Source: Murinocardiopsis flavida (GTDB taxonomy: Bacteria > Actinomycetota > Actinomycetes > Streptosporangiales > Streptosporangiaceae). From it: a stretch of 34,491 bases of DNA. The stretch covers positions 1 through 34,491 of the forward strand of contig NZ_PYGA01000040.1 of NCBI RefSeq assembly GCF_003014485.1. Direction: 5' to 3'. Below are positions 31,834-34,491 of the stretch, piece after piece. The stretch's first letter is position 1. The number at the start of each line of letters is the position of its first letter. The notes below the pieces were generated by a model that searched no databases, had not been told where the DNA came from, and was given only the letters and a program-made list of their open reading frames with translations. The translations under genes were made by a program, and so were the position numbers.

Positions 31834-32275
31834 GTGTTCGAGAACTTCACCGCCGAGCAGATCCAGGTGGGCGACGCAACCATCTTCGTCCGCCATGGGG
31901 GCGAGGGCACGCCCGTGCTGCTGCTGCACGGGCACCCCAGGACCTCCGCGACCTGGCATCGCGTCGCTCCCCGGCTCGTCGAAAGCGGATTCCGGGTCAT
32001 CTGCCCGGACCTGCGGGGCTACGGCCGCTCGCGCGGACCGGCCCGACCGCGGCCACGAAGAGGCGGATCGGCGCGCTGGACGGCGGCTGCGATGCCCGGC
32101 CCTGATCATGTGGTCCCTGCGGGACGACCTCGAAGACCTGTACGGCGACCCGGTGGAGATCTGGAGGGACTGGGCCGACGATGTGCGCGGCCAGGGCATC
32201 GACTCGGGCCACCACATGGCCGAGGAGGCCCCTGAGGCGGTTGCCTCGCGCCTGGCGGACTTCTTCGGCACCTGA
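31834..32275 (+). pseudogene. Haloacetate/haloalkane dehalogenase-like alpha/beta hydrolase, internally deleted and frameshifted
   Basis: Bases 31834 to about 32045 encode VFENFTAEQIQVGDATIFVR, then LLLHGHPRTSATWHRVAPRL up to CPDLRGYGRSRGPARP, the N-terminal part of a fluoroacetate dehalogenase-like enzyme. From about 32045, in the next frame, the sequence reads DRGHEEADRRAGRRLRCPAL and continues to SGHHMAEEAPEAVASRLADF, the C-terminal part. Roughly 150 residues expected between them are missing, including the nucleophile Asp elbow and most of the cap domain. The reading frame changes at the junction. The catalytic His region near the C-terminus is present. This is a decayed gene with an internal deletion, or an assembly collapse. 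Confidence 0.85.
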
Positions 32276-32376
32276 CCCCGCCGACACCGCACGCCACGGC
32301 GGCGCTCGACGTTTTCCCCGTCAGTCGGTGCGCACCCGTGTCGCCTGCACTGGGCCCCCGTACCGGGCGCGGCCGG

Positions 32377-32988
32377 TCATCCCTCCGCGAGCGCGCCGGT
32401 CACGATGGCCCGGGCGACGCCGTGGACGGCGTCCCTGGTGATGCTGTCGGGCGGCGCGGTGACCAGAGTGAACAGCGCGCCGCTGTAGAGGGCGATGAGC
32501 AGCGGGATCCTGTCCCGGGGGAAGGGGAGGTCCAGGTCGGTGTGCTGCCCGGTGGTGAACGCCGCCATGGCGCCCTCCATCTCCGCCAGGGCCGACGACA
32601 GCGCCGGGCGGCGGACGGCCTCCAGGCGGAGTTCGCACACCGCCAGGTACCGGCTGCGCAGCGTGGTCGCCGCTTCGAGCAGTGACCCGGTCAGCAGGTC
32701 GGCGAACTGCCCGAGCACGTCCGCAGTGGTGCGCGCCGGACCCGCTGCGGCGATCTCGTGCCGCCAGGTGTCGCGCTCCGTGTCGGCGGCGTGGAGTTCG
32801 GCGATGCGCTCGGCGGCGGCCAGCAGCAGCGCCTCCCGGCTGCGGAAGTAGTTCGACGCCGTGCCCGGCGGGAGCCCGGCGTGCTTCTCGACCGCGCGGT
32901 GGGTCAGCCCGTGCGCTCCGGACACCGCCAGCAGGTCGATCGCGGAATCGGTCAGGGCGCGGCGGCGGGCCGGGTTGGTCGGTGGCAC
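32377..32988 (-). CDS. TetR/AcrR family transcriptional regulator
   Basis: A 203-residue TetR repressor: helix-turn-helix in residues 8-50 (GLTHRAVEKHAGLPPGTASN, YFRSREALLLAA) and a helical ligand domain. The start is GTG at 32988. It is divergent from an FAD monooxygenase gene, with a perfect 16-bp palindrome 19 bp upstream of its own start. It most likely represses both genes and is released by the monooxygenase substrate, a standard arrangement. Confidence 0.93.
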   Translation of the reverse strand: MPPTNPARRRALTDSAIDLLAVSGAHGLTHRAVEKHAGLPPGTASNYFRSREALLLAAAERIAELHAADTERDTWRHEIAAAGPARTTADVLGQFADLLTGSLLEAATTLRSRYLAVCELRLEAVRRPALSSALAEMEGAMAAFTTGQHTDLDLPFPRDRIPLLIALYSGALFTLVTAPPDSITRDAVHGVARAIVTGALAEG

Positions 32989-33006
32989 CCGATCAGGCTA
33001 GCAGCA

Positions 33007-33022
33007 ACCGTACTAGTACGGT
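33007..33022. promoter_or_regulatory. TetR operator (perfect 16-bp palindrome)
   Basis: ACCGTACTAGTACGGT is fully self-complementary and sits in the 83-bp divergent region between the TetR and FAD-monooxygenase genes. The sequence has the form of known TetR-family operators. Confidence 0.85.
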
Positions 33023-33071
33023 CGTAGTGAATGGGGTCGCGCTCGGGCGCCCCGGTACGCGGAGGAGCGTC

Positions 33072-34220
33072 ATGAGAGTCGTTGTGGTGGGCGCGGGCTT
33101 GGGCGGGGTGGCGGCCGCGGTGGCACTGCATCGCGGCGGTCACGAGGTCACGCTGTACGAGCGCGGTGCCGAGCTGCGCGAAGCGGGCACCGCCGTGGTG
33201 ATCGCGCCCAACGGGGTCCGCGCCCTGGAGGCGCTGGGCGCACAGGACGCCGTGCGCGGCCGGGGGCTGCCCGGCGGCAGCGGTGGACTGCGCGACCGGC
33301 GCGGACGGCCGCTGCTCGTCACCGACCTGGCCCCGGCGCAGCGGCAGATCGGCACGATGGCGGTCGTGCACCGGACCGAGCTGCATCAGCAGCTGCGCGC
33401 CCCGCTGCCCGCCGAGCGGGTGCGCACCGGGATGCCGGTCGAGCGACTGGAATCCGACCCCGCCGGAGTGACGGTGATCAGCGGCGGCACCGCGGTCCGT
33501 AGGGCTGATGCCGTCATCGTCGCCGACGGCATCGGCAGCACCCTGCGCGGCCGGCTGTTCCCCGGCCACCCCGGTGTGCGGCGGGCCGGTCGCCTGGACC
33601 TCCGCGGCGTGCTGCCGCGGCCCACCGGCCTGGACGTGGCCGGCATCCTCGCCGGCATGCTGGTCGACCGGCGCACCGGGGCGATGTTCGGCCTCTTCCC
33701 CCTCGGCGAGGACCACCTCTACTGGTACACCGACTCGGCGCTGAGCGAGACGCCGACCGACCCGGGCGAGGCCCGCCTGGCGATGCTGTCCCTGATGGCG
33801 GACTGGCACCCGGCGGTCCCCGCGGTCATCGAGGCCACGCGGCCCGCCGACATCTACGCCGACGCGATCGCGCGCCTGGCCGAACCACTCCCCTCGTTCG
33901 CGCTCGGCAGGGTCGCGCTCCTCGGCGACGCCGCGCACGCCATGACACCCGATCTGGGTCAGGGCGCGAGCCAGGTCTTCGAGGACGCGGCCGCGCTGTC
34001 CCGGCACATGGCCGGTGCCGAACCGGCAGCGGCCGCCGAGCGGCTCCGGCGCTACGACGCCGAGCGCCGTCCCCGCGCCAACCGCATGATCGCGGCGTCG
34101 GCCCGGCAAGGACGGCTGACGGCCCTGACCGGCGGCACCGCGTGGTTGCGCGACACACTGCTCCGCGCGGTACCGGCCCGATTCGCCGCCCGCCGGCTCG
34201 CCGCCATCTGGCAGCTCTAG
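33072..34220 (+). CDS. FAD-dependent monooxygenase (PHBH-type)
   Basis: A 382-residue flavin monooxygenase of the aromatic hydroxylase class, inserting one oxygen atom into an aromatic or polyketide-like substrate with NAD(P)H. Seen: GxGxxG motif VVVGAGLGGVAAAVALHRGG at 4-23, the VIVADGIGSTLR segment (DG motif) and the second FAD motif ALLGDAAHAMTPDLGQGASQ. GGAGGAG lies 4 nt before the ATG. It is divergent from a TetR gene whose palindromic operator overlaps the promoter region. It is the last intact gene before the right-hand IS end. Confidence 0.94.
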   Translation: MRVVVVGAGLGGVAAAVALHRGGHEVTLYERGAELREAGTAVVIAPNGVRALEALGAQDAVRGRGLPGGSGGLRDRRGRPLLVTDLAPAQRQIGTMAVVHRTELHQQLRAPLPAERVRTGMPVERLESDPAGVTVISGGTAVRRADAVIVADGIGSTLRGRLFPGHPGVRRAGRLDLRGVLPRPTGLDVAGILAGMLVDRRTGAMFGLFPLGEDHLYWYTDSALSETPTDPGEARLAMLSLMADWHPAVPAVIEATRPADIYADAIARLAEPLPSFALGRVALLGDAAHAMTPDLGQGASQVFEDAAALSRHMAGAEPAAAAERLRRYDAERRPRANRMIAASARQGRLTALTGGTAWLRDTLLRAVPARFAARRLAAIWQL

Positions 34221-34279
34221 CGCGGTGAGCGAGACGGGCAGCCGCCCGGGGCACCCGCCGGGCGGACGCCCCTCGCCGC

Positions 34280-34310
34280 CCCGGCACGGTGGCCCGGCAC
34301 GGTGGCCCGG
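34280..34310. repeat. Short tandem repeat, 13-bp unit
   Basis: CCCGGCACGGTGG occurs twice in tandem, followed by a partial third CCCGG, in the non-coding tail after the monooxygenase gene. It is probably a local slippage product with no evident function. Confidence 0.7.
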
Positions 34311-34392
34311 CGGCCCTATGCGGTCCCGGCACTCCCCGCCGCGCGGCGGTAGGTGTTGATCAGGACGCCGGACGGTGTCGACCGTGTGGCGG

Positions 34393-34491
34393 CCGGGGAA
34401 GCTCCTATAGATCGTCAAGCGGTCTGTAGAAGCGGTTTGGCGGTGTGGATCACATGGGGTAGATGGCGGTAGATCTCGCGGGCGACGAACC
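34393..34491 (-). mobile_element. End of an insertion sequence with transposase C-terminus (right copy)
   Basis: Exact inverted copy of bases 1-99. The transposase tail is encoded on the minus strand at 34415-34489, reading into the window, with 34393-34414 as the non-coding end. The IS sequence to the right is outside the window. Confidence 0.6.

Noticed and set aside
34280-34310. 13-bp tandem repeat as a CRISPR or regulatory repeat
   Set aside because: Only two and a half contiguous units without spacers.

Overview
The window is high-GC actinomycete DNA. The evidence is dense coding, GC-rich third codon positions, mycothiol-type and SARP-type families, and an arrangement resembling the Streptomyces blaL/blaA/blaB locus. 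Nocardiopsaceae or Streptomycetaceae would fit, but no rRNA or other taxonomic marker is present, so genus is a guess. No tRNA, rRNA, CRISPR array or complete insertion sequence was seen. Both ends carry the same 99-bp sequence in inverted orientation. It encodes the last 24 residues of what looks like an IS transposase, so the window is DNA lying between two copies of one IS. It may simply be an assembly contig broken at that repeat.

Region 1 (about 1.1-7.0 kb) is a complete lasso-peptide gene cluster. On the minus strand it runs: a 38-residue precursor gene (5687-5803), an asparagine-synthetase-like lasso cyclase, a PqqD-like leader-binding protein (B1), a transglutaminase-like leader protease (B2) and an ABC exporter. 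The precursor has the classic Y-x2-P-x-L-x3-G-x-F-x3-T-x leader. Its predicted core, RFFVGFFSDGNGGWNWSG, would close a 9-residue Arg1-Asp9 ring. A small SARP-type activator is divergently encoded (6231-6965) and has lower GC than its surroundings. The intergenic region holds three heptamer direct repeats spaced exactly 11 bp, the classical layout of a SARP operator, and a 26-bp perfect palindrome. An SDR gene follows the exporter on the same strand. This cluster is the most notable system in the window.

Region 2 (7.0-19.1 kb) is accessory metabolism and signalling. It holds a DUF418 membrane protein, a NarL-type two-component pair, an HxlR regulator overlapping a luciferase-like/hemerythrin fusion gene, an SRPBCC protein, a TIGR03086 metal-binding protein, a SnoaL-like protein, a Gfo/Idh oxidoreductase, a CocE-type hydrolase, a protein tyrosine phosphatase and two unrecognised small proteins.

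Region 3 (19.2-22.2 kb) is a beta-lactamase locus. A lipoprotein class A beta-lactamase is divergent from a LysR regulator overlapping a serine penicillin-recognising protein, as in the BlaL/BlaA/BlaB system of Streptomyces cacaoi.

Region 4 (22.2-34.2 kb) starts with an ECF41 sigma factor and its adjacent oxidoreductase. It continues with TetR/RidA and CGNR/hydrolase divergent pairs with clear palindromic operators, ornithine aminotransferase with an AsnC regulator, a RibD-like reductase, a DUF6204 protein, a DadA-like oxidase, a deleted dehalogenase pseudogene, and a TetR/FAD-monooxygenase divergent pair around a perfect 16-bp palindrome.
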